Origin: Botryotinia globosa
Lineage: Eukaryota > Ascomycota > Leotiomycetes > Helotiales > Sclerotiniaceae
Direction of reading: 5' to 3'
NCBI GenBank assembly: GCA_014898425.1
Contig: RCSZ01000004.1
Coordinates: 124,001-188,000 of the forward strand
DNA: 64,000 bases
This document shows positions 1 to 14,162 of this stretch, one piece after another (the first letter of the stretch is position 1; each line of letters begins with the position of its first letter). The notes below the pieces were generated by a model. It was not told where the DNA came from and searched no databases. It saw only the letters and a program-made list of their open reading frames with translations. The position numbers and the translations under genes were made by a program.

Positions 1-1172
1 TGGTGCCGGTAATAAAATTTCGTTGTTCGTGGGAAGTTTGGAACCACCGAAAAGAGGGTATAACTCTTGAGTTGAAGAAATTGAGAGAGGATTAATCATC
101 ATCCCATGAAGGGATTGTAAATCTGGTTGATGACAAAAGTCGGCCGAGAGACTGTGATTCGAAACATAACCTTTGTAAGTATGTAAAGAAGAATGCGCCA
201 TGGAAATAGCAGGTGTTTTCGAAAAGTCGGTCATCACTTCGGCTCGACGTGCAAGACTATCCGGATGACAACCTCTGGCAGCAATTTTCCAGTATGGACC
301 TAACAAAGTCAATTAACCACACACGAAATCCATCATCTTCTGAACATACCTGAAGTTTCCCATGCTCGCACTGGTGCGTCTGGTTCCCCACTTCCAGCAC
401 GTCTTGGAGCCGGCAAACTTCCATAGTCCTGCGATACCACATTGATATCTGCAAGTTGCCTGGTAGCTCTCTCAACTTCCATATTCTCGTTAATCAATTC
501 CCATTGCGCCACCATTCTTGGTTCATCCATAGCATTGAGTGGGATATCCATGTCTGGTAAATCTTTCTGTATGGTTCCAATCAATTGCAACCAAATTTGT
601 GTCCAGAACCAGTCACTATCCGCCGTGGCGTTGCCATTTCGAATACTGATCACCATGCCAGCATCTCTCGCTTGTGTTCTCATTCTTGCTGGAGTCACTC
701 CCCAATATGGACCTAAATCATGATAGATTTGATCAAAGAAATCCTCGACCATGACGGCGTTATTTTCTTGGGCAAATTGAAACCACGCATCAAATCCTGG
801 GGGTGGATGTCTCCCTCTTCGTTTGCGATATTCTGCTGCGGCGGCATTCAGATCATGACTTTCTTTTTGCAACAATTCATCACAAGTCTTTTCTGCGTTG
901 GCGATCAAAGTATCGATCGGGTGTTCTGGCTTCGGCTTGGCAATGGGCAATTCGTTGTTGGAAAGAGATTCCGGGTATGGTGTGGACGATACTTTTGATG
1001 TTGGAGTATCCGGTACTGTGGGGGTGACATATGTGAAAGATGACGATTCTGATGAACTTTTAAAGTACAAGACCAAGAGAAGGATTCCTATTGCGCCGAT
1101 GATATATCGTAGGAAACCTCCCGGTCTTCTCGGAGGGCCAGGGTACGTCATTAGAATGGGTGAAGCTGGCAT
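1..1172 (-). CDS. GT90/CAP10-like glycosyltransferase, 5' part (runs off left edge)
   Basis: Two exons are visible: 1172-350 and 299-1, with a 50-bp intron (donor gtatgt at 349, acceptor ttag ending at 300). Splicing restores an open frame reading ETS|GPYWKIAARGCHPDS with no stop to the window edge. Residues about 21-38 form one hydrophobic segment after a short basic N-terminus, giving a type II signal-anchor topology typical of Golgi glycosyltransferases. A low-complexity Ser/Thr/Pro stem follows. The stretch YRKRRGRHPPPGFDAWF then FAQENNAVMVEDFFDQIYHDL matches the conserved N-terminal block of fungal CAP10/GT90 (DUF821-type) proteins, which transfer xylose or related sugars to glycans. The catalytic part lies outside the window. 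The family call is from memory of the motif; the exact substrate is unknown. The promoter contains a 7-bp minisatellite (1324-1398). Confidence 0.82.
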
Positions 1173-1323
1173 TCTTCAATGATGATGTGATGGCGAGAGA
1201 ATTGGTTGAGAGAAGGGAAAAGGTTGATAATTGACGATTGACCAATTGCCAAAAGAAGGCGAGATGGCAATGACAATGGTAATGACAAAGAAAATAAAAT
1301 GTTCGATATGGAATCTGGACCAT

Positions 1324-1398
1324 GAGTGGTGAGTGGTGAGTGGTGAGTGGTGAGTGGTGAGTGGTGAGTGGTGAGTGGTGAGTGGTGAGTGGTGAGTG
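1324..1398. repeat. GAGTGGT minisatellite (7 bp, about 10-11 copies)
   Basis: Uninterrupted perfect 7-bp units about 150-230 bp upstream of the start codon of the GT90-like gene. Because 7 is not a multiple of 3, it reads through different frames and makes a spurious minus-strand ORF. Confidence 0.95.
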
Positions 1399-2237
1399 AA
1401 TGGCGTTTGCGGGAGGAGCGGGTAGGGTAGGGAAGGGTAGGGAAGGGTAGGCCAGAATGCGGATGAAGAACTAACTCGAGTTGGAAAGGATGGCGCACCA
1501 GTGGCGTGAAAAATAAAGACGTTTCAGAAAGTGATCAAGGTTACACGATGGAATGGAAAAGAATAAAGGTTATATGATGGAATGGAAAAGAATGTAAAGG
1601 ATGATGATATCCAGTGTGGCGTGAGAGAGAAGAGAGAAGAGTAAAGAGAAGAGTGAAGACAGAAGAGTAAAGAGAAGAGTGAAGACAGAAGAGTAACAAT
1701 GATTCGTTCTTTCCTGGTCCGTACGTCTTATTACTTTCTAGTGTGAAAAGTGCCGCGTTGACAGATGCAATTAAGTGGAGATGGATCCATTGCATTAAAG
1801 TTAAAGGTCGGGCGAGGGTGTGCTTCAGATAGATGACGATCTTATTAATTCATTCTCATCTTATTATGTTCATATCTGGTGATTCATCTTAATTTCCTCA
1901 GTTCTTATACGGTATACCTAGGTAGTTATTAGTATCCATACCGGAGAGCGTGAGATGGATGTTGATATGATTTCACGTGATACATCCCAACGCTTGTGTG
2001 AGGTGCAGGGCCAAGGAGATGGGCGTTGTGGGGTGAAGTGGCTCGAGTGGTAAGGATAATCTTATATATAGTCACTATGATATACTTTTTATATATTACA
2101 ACTATACATACTCAAATACTCAAATATTCCCTCCTTTCAATACACTCTCTTCATTACTAATCAACATCAAAACGTGACACACTTATTACCACTGAAACGC
2201 ATGATGAATCAACCAATCAACCAATCATCTTTCACCA

Positions 2238-2375
2238 TCACCAACCTATCCGAATCCTTCCCTCTATCGTTTCACATGACATCAAATCAAACATTAGCCA
2301 ACTCACCAACCTATCCGAATCCTTCCCTCTATCGTTTCACATGACATCAAATCAAACATTAGCCAACTCACCAAC
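2238..2375. repeat. 65-bp tandem duplication
   Basis: Two adjacent, essentially identical copies of a 65-bp unit (one starts at about 2238, the next at about 2303). A few further bases of the unit follow. Non-coding in all frames. Confidence 0.93.
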
Positions 2376-3249
2376 CAACCCATTCGAACCCTTTCAAGTT
2401 TCCTCCTTCCCGGGAAATGCTTATTTTGCTACCCAGTCGATACCTCTAACCTCTATCTGTATTTTACCCGTGTGACTTTATTTTATTGTATTATATTATA
2501 TTTGTAAATGGATTCCAGTCTTTTGATTGAATTGACTCATGGTGATACGCCGGGAGGGAGTCTACATATATGCATACCTAAGTATATAGAAACATAACAC
2601 AGAGTAGTACAACACAACATAACACAACATACACAACATACACAACACACACAACACACACAACACACACAACAATCTAGAATTTCGATAATTAATCTTT
2701 TCCTTCATTTCTACTCATCTGATATAACACGACGATAGATGAGTACCCATGATTTATTAATCAAACAACCAAGTATAGAATTTATCAATAGCTACTAGCT
2801 ATTGATAATAAAACGGGAGAGAGATCTTTCGCGAGTATAAATATTCGATCTGGAATAGATAGATAGTGATATGTTTAGATATCTTTCAATACTACAATCT
2901 TTCGAATATCTTTCTTATATTTTAGGCGGAAACTGGTTATATATGTATACGTATATTTACATTTACAAAGTATATACGAGATACTCATATGAATATGAGA
3001 ATATTCATCATCGATCAATTAATTATAATTACAATCATCTCAAATATCTTTTCATCTTGGTTTTTTCAATAACGTTATATCTTATAAAATTTTAATCTTA
3101 ACTATAATCTTATCTCTCTATTACTTATTCCATCTATATTCCCCTCTATTTCAAACCCTCTAAATATCTTCTTTTATAAAAAATACAATTAGCTAAACAA
3201 GAAAAAATAGATATCAGTAATTATAGATAGCTATATTATAGATCTTCTA

Positions 3250-3442
3250 TTTATTTATTATTTATTATTTATTATTTATTATTTATTATTTATTATTTAT
3301 TATTTATTATTTATTATTTATTATTTATTATTTATTATTTATTATTTATTATTTATTATTTATTATTTATTATTTATTATTTATTATTTATTATTTATTA
3401 TTTATTATTTATTATTTATTATTTATTATTTATTATTTATTT
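3250..3442. repeat. (TTATTTA)n satellite, about 27 copies
   Basis: Nearly 200 bp of uninterrupted 7-bp AT-only units, about 250 bp outside the left LTR of the retrotransposon. The absence of degeneration suggests recent slippage expansion. Confidence 0.95.
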
Positions 3443-3691
3443 TCTAAATAATATCTGGATATCTATCTATCGGATTATTGTAAACGCAATGTTATGCGCG
3501 GAAATTGTTCGGTTATAATTGCTTTTGCTTTTTACTTGTAGAGCGTGTTTGAGGGGTGAGGAGTTGAAGAATGAATGATAGACGTGGATATTAGATATTA
3601 GATATTAAAGATATATATTTCTATTTATATATCTGTTATAATTATTTAAATAGGTGATTAATAAATAATAAATAGTAAGTTATAGATATAC

Positions 3692-3931
3692 TGTAAAAGA
3701 GTAGAAGGTGGTAGGGTTATAGAGTAGTCCTTCGCATATATTACAGAAAAGTCACTGTGGCGTATTGCCTCAAATAGAGGAGAGAAGGGGAAGGCTTTAT
3801 ATAATATTTCACAAGATATACTAAAAGTTTGATAGATAGGAACTAACTATTCTTTCTAAACTATAAGAAAAAGGGCTATAAATACTAACTATAAAAATGG
3901 ATTATATAACTAATATAAAGATTTATTTATA
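3692..3931 (-). repeat. left LTR (3' LTR of the element)
   Basis: 240 bp, aligning position by position with 14163-14402 at an offset of 10,471. It is the more heavily mutated copy: for example, the E-box-like cacgtg in the right LTR reads tatata here. The start TG is intact; the terminal CA has become TA. Confidence 0.9.
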
Positions 3932-3945
3932 TTTCTTTTTATATA
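3932..3945 (-). other. candidate polypurine tract
   Basis: The minus strand reads taaaaagaaa directly against the inner edge of the left LTR. That is the expected site for plus-strand priming if the element is encoded on the minus strand. Confidence 0.5.
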
Positions 3946-6900
3946 GAAATATTAATTGCTTTAATCAATAAATCTAGATATAAAAATATAAAGAAAAATA
4001 ATCAAAGAAAAAAAAACAAATACTATTCTTACTTAATACAATCAATTCAATAAATATTATAAAAGAAAAATAATTTTATTAAAATTTAGCAAAGTTAAAT
4101 AGTTTTTTAACAAAACTCCAAAATCAAATATTAATAAAAGCTTAACAACAAATTCTTTTACTTCTCCAAAAAGAAATTAAAGAATTCGAAATCCTTTTAG
4201 ATTTCTATAAGCTTTTTAAAATCCTTAAGAATCAATAGAAAGAATTAGATTTTTATATTTCCTCTTTTTAGTCTTTATTCTTCAAAAAAATCGCTATTCT
4301 CTTTGATCTCCTATTCCCCAAAGTATTAAAAAATCCTTTATTATTCTACCTAGGATTAGAGTTATCTTTATTATTATTATTATTTAATAAGATTAGTTTG
4401 TTCTTCTTTTCTTTATTAGATTTAAAATATCTATTATTATATTTATCCTTTAGGTTTTACTTTAAAATTATAAAATATAATTTATCCTTATAATATCTCT
4501 TAACAAATTTAGCATTTTTAAAAATGTATAAGAAAAAGCTTTTGATATTTTTTATATAATATTGATATCAAATATTAAATTTGTTATTGTTTATAGAAAA
4601 AAGTCTAATAGTTTTTTTGAGTATAAACAAATTATCCCAAAAAAGTTTATTGATGAAAATTTGTTTGATAGGATTTTGAATAATTAAATAATATTCAATT
4701 GGGAATCCAGGAATTTTATATTAGCTATTATTAATAATATATTTATCGAAGATAAATTTCAAATTATAATATATATTTCTAATATCCTAATATTTCAATT
4801 TATTTCCCAATATAGAATCCAAATCATCCCCTAAGAATTTTTTTATTGTAATATACAATATAATTGATATTATAAAGAAAACAATATTTTTATTATTGAA
4901 TCTGATTTTGAATATTATTAGATTCCTTATAATTATAAATACTTAGTTATAATTAACTTTTTTAATAAATTATATTAAAATAATTAAATAAGTATATCTT
5001 ATATAATCTTTTTTCAAAATAATATTCTAAAAATAATCTTTTTCAAAAAGCTTACTAAATATTTCTAAAATAAATATAACGAGATCTCACTATATTGTTT
5101 TATATTTCGATTCTGATTTTATTTTGCTATATCCTATTCTATATTTTGATTTTTTAAATTGAAAATGAATAATATATACAATAAAATCGTTTATATATCT
5201 AAATCAATATTTAATATAAAATTCTTTTGTATTTCTATATACAAATATATAATTGAAAATCTTATTAAATTGAATAATAACAATTGGAAAAGAAATAGAA
5301 ATAAAATGAAATTCCCAATCCATATACTACAATACAACAGTTTATTAGATTTTTAAATCCTATTTGAAGACTTATTATATTAGGGAATAATAATAATAAT
5401 AAATAAATCCAAATCTTATATTCTTATAATAATTATAGTAATAGTATATTCTTATAAACTCTTGAATCAAAAAAGTGTAGATTTTTTTAGTAAAATAAAG
5501 ATATTTATTAAATTCTGTAGATTTATATATTCTAAATCTATAAATTATAATTAAATTAGCAATAAGGATTTGAATGATTATAAATATAGTAGCATTATAT
5601 TTGATAGATTTGAATTTTAATATATCAAAAAGCTTTACCTTTTTTTTTTTTTTAATTATCACACTTTCTTTAAATCAATGAAAATACTTATTATTAATAT
5701 AAATATTATTAATTTGATTTTGATATTTATATAAAAATTGAAAATATTTTAATAAATCCTTTCAGTTTATATATATAGCTTTGAATCCAAGAATACTAAT
5801 AAATTGATATAAATAATAGTTATAAAAATTATTAGATATTTTGTTTATTAATATTACCATTATTCTTTAATCTATTTATTTTATAATATATTTTTCCTTT
5901 AATAAATAAAATCAATTCTATAATTGTAAAATACCTTTTCCATATTTATATACTTTAGATTAACTAATATTATTATCCTTATCTTCCTTGTTTTTATTTT
6001 TTAGCAGAATATTTTATTGAGATATAATTTTATTTATTAAATATTTATTAAATAGTTTAATATCTTTATTTATTATTATTAAATCAAATCTTAATTACCT
6101 TTGAAGATTTATAAAAACATTTTCTAAAAGTGAAAAAGAAGAAATTTACAAAAACTCAATAATTGAATCTTTAATAAAGAGAATATTTTCGAAATAATCT
6201 ATACTAACTTTTCCAAATATTCCAATTATATTATATTAAAAACTAAATTTTCTTTTTTACTTATCATTCTATTTGAAAAATTTATCAAAAAGCTTTTTAT
6301 TTAGAATTCTAAAAATAATTTTGAATTCAAAGGGTATTAAATATCAATTAACTCAAATCTTAGGTTTTAAGTTTTTAAAAAGTCTATATATAAATTCCTT
6401 GTTAATTAATTCCAATATGATTTTTAGAGTAATAATTCTAATTAATTTGAAAAGCTTATTATAAAATTTTATATTATAAGATATAATCAAAATTGTAATG
6501 AATATTATATCTTTTTATAAATAACTCTAATATATACGAATTTTATTGATAGTTTTTTGTTATAATTCATAGGATTTTTTTATTTTAAAGAAAACAATTT
6601 TATTATCGATTTTCATTTGTTTTGTTATTATATAAACTTTGATATAAAGATTATTTTATAAAATTAGGATTATAACTATCTTTGTTAATATATTTATTTT
6701 AGCTTTCTGTTTTTTTATTTATATATTGAATTCAATAAACTTTGTATATTATTACTTTTCTAAAAATCTTTATATAGTTTCAAAGACTTTTAATATATTA
6801 AAAAACTAAATATTATCAATTATTATTATTATATTATAATATATATATTATAATTAAATATTTGAATATTATATAATATAATTTAGTTTATTATTAGACT

Positions 6901-8068
6901 ATTTAAACATTTTGAAAAGATTTTTCAAAAAAAATAATTTTGTTAAAATTTAGCAAAATTATATGAATTATTTAAAGAAATATGAAAAGGAATTGCTTTA
7001 TATATAATAATAAAAAATTGAAATATTAGAATGATTGGGAAAGAAAGTAATGAAAAAAGTAAAAGAATTGTAGATTAATAGAAACATTTAAAAAAAAAAA
7101 GGAAAGTGTTTTTATTTTATAAACAATTTTCTTTATTTTATAATATTGAAAAAAGAGATATAGAAAATAATTTCTGGAAAAAGAAAAAGAAGAAAAACAA
7201 ATTATTTTTCTAAATAAAGGTAAATAAATACTTTTTCTTATTAAAGGAATTTTGCAAATAATTATTCTTTTTGTTATATAGAGAAAAACATTATTTTTGT
7301 TATTAAATTAATAACTAGGATTTCTATAAATATATGATAAGCATTTCTTGAAATTGTATTCAAAGATTTTAGTATATTATTTATTTGTATATAATTAATT
7401 ATTATTTTCAAATTATCAAAATGTTGATTTATGTAATTAGATCTTTGTGGTTTTAATAATATTTCTAATAAATCCTTATAATTTGATTAATTATTATTTT
7501 CTTTAATATTATTATTTGAAATTAATAAATATTCCCTTTCCCTTTTTATAAATTTCTTAAGATAAGATTTTAAATAGATTTTATCAATTAAAATTCTATT
7601 CATTTTTTTTAAAATATAAATACTTTTATTAAGATTTACAATTATTATTTAATATAATTTAAACTATTAATATATAAGCTTTTTTTTATATAATATATCA
7701 ATTTTTGATTATAAATTATATTAAAATATAATATCTTTTAGATTAATATTTTTATTTGTTATATTATTATTCCTATCGAAATATTCTTTTCTATTTAAAC
7801 AATAGCGTTTTTTATAAAGTATAACTTTTTTTATATTAATATTGTATATTTCTAATTATCAAAAATATAATATTAATAAATTTGCTTGGATTATTATTGA
7901 TTTTTAATCAAAAAATTTTTAGATATAAAATCTTATCTTAATAAGTAATATTGGATAATAATTATAGATTATATAAAATGGGGTAAAATTAATTGATTAA
8001 TATATTATAATCCTATTAACAAATAATATTATATTAAAATATCTCAACCATTCTTTTTTTTTATTTAT

Positions 8069-8131
8069 TATTTTAAATAATCTATCAATAATAAATCTAT
8101 AATTTCATTTAATTTGACCATTTGCTTTAAA
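8069..8131 (-). pseudogene. integrase C-terminal motif remnant
   Basis: The minus strand reads FKANGQIK, a stop, then NYRFIIDRLFKI. This lines up with the conserved HPxANGxxERGHxxIxDAL block near the end of the integrase core in Gypsy elements; the stop falls where E/R codons would be. It lies about 1 kb downstream of the RNase H remnant on the same strand, the expected order. Confidence 0.6.
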
Positions 8132-9070
8132 ATTATATATAAAGATTTGTATCCATTAAATACTATATTTTTTTAAAAAATATACTATATATATTTTGTT
8201 CTTTGAACTATTATTTATCAAAATTTTATTAAAAATAAAATAACAATAAACAATAGATTATATGAAAATAGCTATCACTTATAAAATTATATTTCAAAGA
8301 ATTTTTTTCTTTATTTATTCTAATAAATTATCCCTAAAAAGTATTAAATATTTATAGTTATTATTTGAAGATATATATATAATATTTAATCTATATTTTT
8401 ACTAATATATATTTACCCATATTAGATATAAAGGTTTTTTCTAAAGATTCGATTGTTATAATTGATAGTTTAAATAGGAATTAATGAATTTCTTAATAAT
8501 ATTATATATCCCTATTTAATAATATAATTATAATATTTTATTAAAAATACTTTTTACTTTTTTATAATTATAAACTTTATATAAATTATTAATGAGAATA
8601 ATCTGTTTTATCTCATTATTAATTACCTTTCTAAAAAGTAAATACTTTATATCAATTTTAAAAAAATAATTATTGTGAATATAAAATTCAAAAGCTTTTT
8701 TCTTGAAGTTTTTAAAAACCTTTTTTGTTATACCCTTAGATTTTTATAATGAAATTAGATATCTAATTATTTCTTGATTTTTTTTATTATATATTAAATT
8801 CAATATATAACTTTGCCCAAATTTGATAAAGTTATATAAAATAAGAATATCTTGAATATTATTGAGCTTATTAATAATCTATTTATCAATATTATTTTCT
8901 TAAGCTTTTTCTTATTAAAGTTTTATAAAAGTATTTGACCTATAAAAAAATTTATTTACCATAATATATATTATTTCTTTTATATATCAAACTTTGAAAT
9001 TAAAAAGTCTAATCTATATAATCCATTTTGTTATTAAAACTTCTAAAAAATCTATTACTATTTTATTCAA

Positions 9071-9388
9071 TTAAATAATAAGAATCTTAATATCAATTTC
9101 AAAAATAAAATACACTTTGTATAAATCGTATCTATATTTCCAAAAAGTTTTGAATATTTCTTTATATTTTTTTTTTATAATATTATAATTCTTTTCTGTA
9201 TCATTCCAAAGTCTACTTTCAAATTTAGTTATTGTATATTTATTATTAAATTCTTGATCTAATATTGCATTCCAATTATCGAAATTAATATCTATATCTA
9301 AAATAATTATTCCAATTATTAAAGTGTTTTTATAATTTAATGATATTAAAATAAAAGATTTAATTAATTCAACTTTTAATAAATCCAT
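9071..9388 (-). pseudogene. RNase H (pol) remnant of the Gypsy element
   Basis: This is the longest surviving open stretch inside the element (105 codons, minus strand). It reads FESRLWNDTEKNYNIIKKKY then FWKYRYDLYKVYFIFEID. That matches the layout of Gypsy RNase H in fungal elements, in which a (S)xLW..E..Y block is followed by a K..RYYLYGV.F.LE.D block. Acidic and aromatic anchor positions survive; many others have become I, N, K or Y, as RIP predicts. It is a fragment of pol, not a functional gene. Confidence 0.7.
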
Positions 9389-12300
9389 AATATTTTTCTA
9401 TTCTCTTATCCATACAAATTCTTAATCTTTTTTTAATAAATAATATAATGATTCAGCTTTTTAAATAAATTATTTAATTTAGATACAATAATATATATAT
9501 ATATCTAAAAATATACAAATCTTTGTAATATCCCTAAATTTAGATTAATCTATAATCCAAGCGATTTTTGATTGTTATAAAGTTTGTCTTTCAAATTCTA
9601 TAATATATCCCACAATTTCTATATTGTTAAAGTATTATTTGGATTTTATTTTAATTAAATACCCTACTTTTTTTTATATATTCTAAGGTTTTGTTGATTT
9701 TTTGAATATATATAAAAATAAATTTTTGTATTTTAAATATAATTTCCTTATTACTGAAATCAATCTTAGATTTTTTTATTCCTATATTGTTTAGAAATAA
9801 TATAGTTATTTTAGAAATTAAATCGCCTAGAATTTTTATAATAATTCTATAAAATTGAATAATAGAATTAATAATATTTTATAATAATATTATATAACAT
9901 AATAATCCAAATAATATTTAAAAGATAATTATATTACAATTTTCTATAATTAAAGAAATTTAATTATAATCTGAAAAGAAATCGATTAAAGAAATAATTT
10001 AATATTCTATAAAGTTTTCTATAAAAATATTAATATTTAAAGATAGATTTATATCTTTAATCAAATATCTATTAAATTTAACAACTACATTTATAAGTTT
10101 GTAAATACTAGAAGTTTTTTTTTTTATTAAAAACCACAGATTTCTATAAAAACCATCTATATATTCAAAAACTCTTTAATCTATTCTTTCTCAAAATATT
10201 TTGAATATAATCTCAATCAAAACTTTTGGAATAGGAAATCTAGATATTTATTAAACTTTATATAGGATAGTTTATATTTTCTATAAAAAAGCTATTTTTT
10301 TTTATATTTATTCAATATATATTTAATCAAAAACAAATGCTTTTTCTTAATTTAATAAATAGATAAATAATAATTCTTATTTGTAAATAGAAAGTATTTT
10401 TTTAAAGTTTATTTTTTTACATCTATTTACAATTAAATAATAATCTTTAAATTCTTTATTGAATCACAAAATTAGATAATCTTTTTATTCTTCTAAAGAT
10501 TACAAATAAAGGTTTTTTTTTTACATCTCTTTAACTAATCATTTCTTTCTTTTGATTTTTTGTTTGTAAGATTCCCAGATTAATTTAAAGAAAATATTTT
10601 ATTTGCTTTATTTTTATATAAAATATTTACATAAAATAAAAAACAATTTTACTAGAATTCAACAAAATTATTTTCTAATAAAAAATATAAACTTATCCTG
10701 ATATACTATCCTTTGAATATATTAGATTCTAGTTTTTTAGATTTAAGATTTAAAAGAGTACAATCATCTTTTATTCAATATACTAAATACTTATTTGATT
10801 CTTTTAATTATTATTTATTATTATAATATATTGTAATCTATTTTTATATGCGAATATGATTTCATCTATAATAAACTATAATATTTTAAATAATAAATTA
10901 TTATATACATTTTCTATTATAAATAAATTAATAATATTTGATACTCCTTTAAGAGATATATATATATCCTTACAAAAACCCTTGATATTGATTTCAAAAG
11001 AATTGATTTTAATAATAATAACCTGAATTGGATTAATTAACAAATTGAATTTTATAGCCAAATTGATATCGATTAAATTGATAATCGAATTAGAATCTGA
11101 AATTGCTTTAATAAAATCTTAATTGTTAAAAAATACTCTGATATAAAAAAGATTTTTTTTATTATTTTTTATAAAAATATAAATAGAATTATAGATTATA
11201 TTTAAATAAAAAGTTTCTATAACTTCAATTTATTCTAAAGATCTAAACAAAATAAAAAGTTTGTTAATTAAATTTATTATATAACTATTAAAAATTGATA
11301 GTTTTATTAAATCATCTATTTTCATAATTCACCTTTTCTATATATTAAAGTATTTTTTGATAATAAAATCTATAGTAATAAGAATTATAATTAATAGAAT
11401 ATTCCAATCGATTTTTTTTATTATTTTATAATTATTATTTATTATTTAGAGAATCATTCGTTTTTTAGGTTTTTTGATTTTATTCAATATTTTTTCGATT
11501 ATAATTTCTATTGTAGAGTTTTCAGAATTATAAATATAGATTTCCATTAGATTAATTTGTATAAACTTTTAAAAGGATATCTCGATTATAGATTATCAAT
11601 CAAATTTAAGGATTTTGTTTATAAATAAGAATATAGATTTTATAAAGACATTTGAATATAATTTAATTATTTTATCCAAATTATTATAAAATAGTTTTTC
11701 ATATTTCCTTTGTATTTCCTTTATAATATTAATATATTTTTGAATAATATATACTTTCCTTTTTAATATAATATTGATAGATTCTTTTTTAATATCAATA
11801 AAATATAATATTTTCTTATCCTTAAAGGATTTTAATTAATTATTTTGGAGAGCTTATAATCTAATCACTTTTATTAAATTAAAGCTAGTTTTATTATTAT
11901 ATATAATTAAAATAGAATTATCTGAACTATTTATTAGCTCCTATATTAACTATCCTAATTTATTATAATATACAAATCCTTTATCGAAATACTCTTTAAA
12001 AATCGAGCAATTTTTTTTTAAAATATAGTTTTTGTTATCAAACTATTCATTATTACAATTGTAATATATCCTTTTATAGATTATATATATAATTTCTATT
12101 ATCTTTAAGTTAATAATAATATTGATAATAATAGATGTTATAATCTATATAAATTTATAAATTGAAATCTAAAGTATTTCTATTACTTTTAGATTGAAAA
12201 AGATCTAACAAATTTCAATTTTTCTTTTAGACTTGAGATCTAATTATATTTGTTTTTTTATAACAAATATAAAATTCTTAAAAGTTTTTGTTATTTTTTC

Positions 12301-14162
12301 TATTCTATTATTTCTTTGAACTATTGGGATTTTTGTTTTATTCTAAATCTTTATAAACAGAATAATAGATTCTAATAATTCATTGAAATTAAAATCCTTA
12401 TTATTATTTATATTGAAAAGAATATATTAGGATTTGCTTTTAATATATTGAATTATTTAATTGAATATTTTATTCTAATTTATTATATTTAATTGTTTTA
12501 TATTATATTTGATTTGAATGATATATCTTTGAAAAGCTTTAAAAAGTATATTTTTAAGGAATAATTTAATAACTTTATTTTTATTAAAACTTTATTTTTA
12601 ATCAATCGCTATACAATTTGATTATATTGTTTAGCAAAATAATTAAGATTGTTATATTCAATATCTTCTTTCTATTTATACTTTTTAGCAAATTTTTGTA
12701 GATATTTATAAAAGTATATTTTCTAAAAAATATTATTATTAAAATACTTTTTGAAAAAAATAGATTTGAAATGTTTTTTCTAATTCTATTTTTCAGATTA
12801 CTATTCCTTTATAATTTTAATCTCCTTTCGAAATATATAGTTTATTTATAAAAAGATTTACATTCGAAAATCTTTATTTGAAATACAATAATTTCATTGA
12901 AATTATTCTATATCTTTATATTATTCAATAATATTAAAACCCTTGAATTATAATATACCAATAATTTCAGAAAATAATATTAGAAATATAAGAATTCTTA
13001 AAAAGTATTTTAGAAAAATAATAAATTATTGAATATTAAGATTCTTTTCCAAAAATTTTGAATTGAAATTTTTGTTAGATTTCTTACCCTTATTTGTTTT
13101 TCAATTGAATAAAAAAGGGATATTTGATTTGGAAATATTCTTTTCAAAATTATTTATATTAAAAATATTAAAACCAATTAATAAACTTGAAAACTCTGAA
13201 TCTATAATTGAATAATTATTCTAGATTTTGGATTTATTATTGAAATCAGAAACTAATATAATATAGATTTTATTATTATATTAAATAATTTTGTTTTTGT
13301 TAATAGATAATTATAATAATCAAATAATTATATAAAGATTTAAAAAGTTTTTGATATAATATAAATAGAGATTCGATTACTATCCCATTTTTTTTTTTTT
13401 GATAATTTTATTAAATTTTAATAAAGTTATCTTTTTTTTTCAAATTTATATAATTACAAACTTATTTATAAAAATTCAAAAATATAGATTAACAACTTAT
13501 TCTAAGAAATTCGAATCTTGGATTTCTCTCGGAAATATATCTAAAAATTTGTTTTTAAAAATAAAAAGATTATTTTCATAAATAATCCTTTCAATTAAAT
13601 TGAACAATATAATACTTTTGATTTTGATATAGATTGTTTTTGAATTTCTTAAATTAATCAAATCCTATTTAAATATAAATATAATCAAAGTAATCTTGAA
13701 AATTCTAAATAAATTTAATATTTATTAAATTTTAAATATAAAAATAAATACTAATTAACAAATCTTAGATTCATTTTATAAAAGAAAACTTTTTTTTTCA
13801 AAATCAAATCTTTATTCAGATTCCTATAAGTTCTATAAATAATAAAACTTTTATGATTTATTTTTATAATCTTTCAAAAAAAATAAAGATAATCCAATCA
13901 AAAGCAATCTTATTTCCAATTTAGATTTATACAAAACTATAAATTAATTTTGAAAATGAGGTATTTGGTTTTTCCTTTTTCTTTTTTTATTATTAGATTA
14001 TTATCACTTTGACTCCATTATAATACTAAATAATTCCTTGTTTCTCTATTTCTTATCGATTTTTTCAAATCAATGATTTTCTACTTTCTAAAACAATTCA
14101 AAAGTTTAGATTTATATATAGCTTTCTAACCTTTTAACATTTTTCTCTATATAAATCATTAA

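Larger units (their letters stand above)
1173..3691. other. non-coding, AT-rich, repeat-bearing stretch
   Basis: No convincing gene. It holds the upstream region of the GT90-like gene, a 7-bp minisatellite, a 65-bp tandem duplication, ACACAACACA-type short repeats near 2600-2675 and a long TTATTTA array. Short ORFs here are low-complexity and have no recognisable domain. The DNA becomes progressively AT-richer towards the retrotransposon at 3692. Confidence 0.7.

Noticed and set aside
10152..10163. YIDG on the minus strand as the reverse transcriptase YxDD motif
   Set aside because: The second Asp is Gly. RIP on this strand would change G to A, so it does not easily explain Asp to Gly, and the surrounding residues do not align convincingly.
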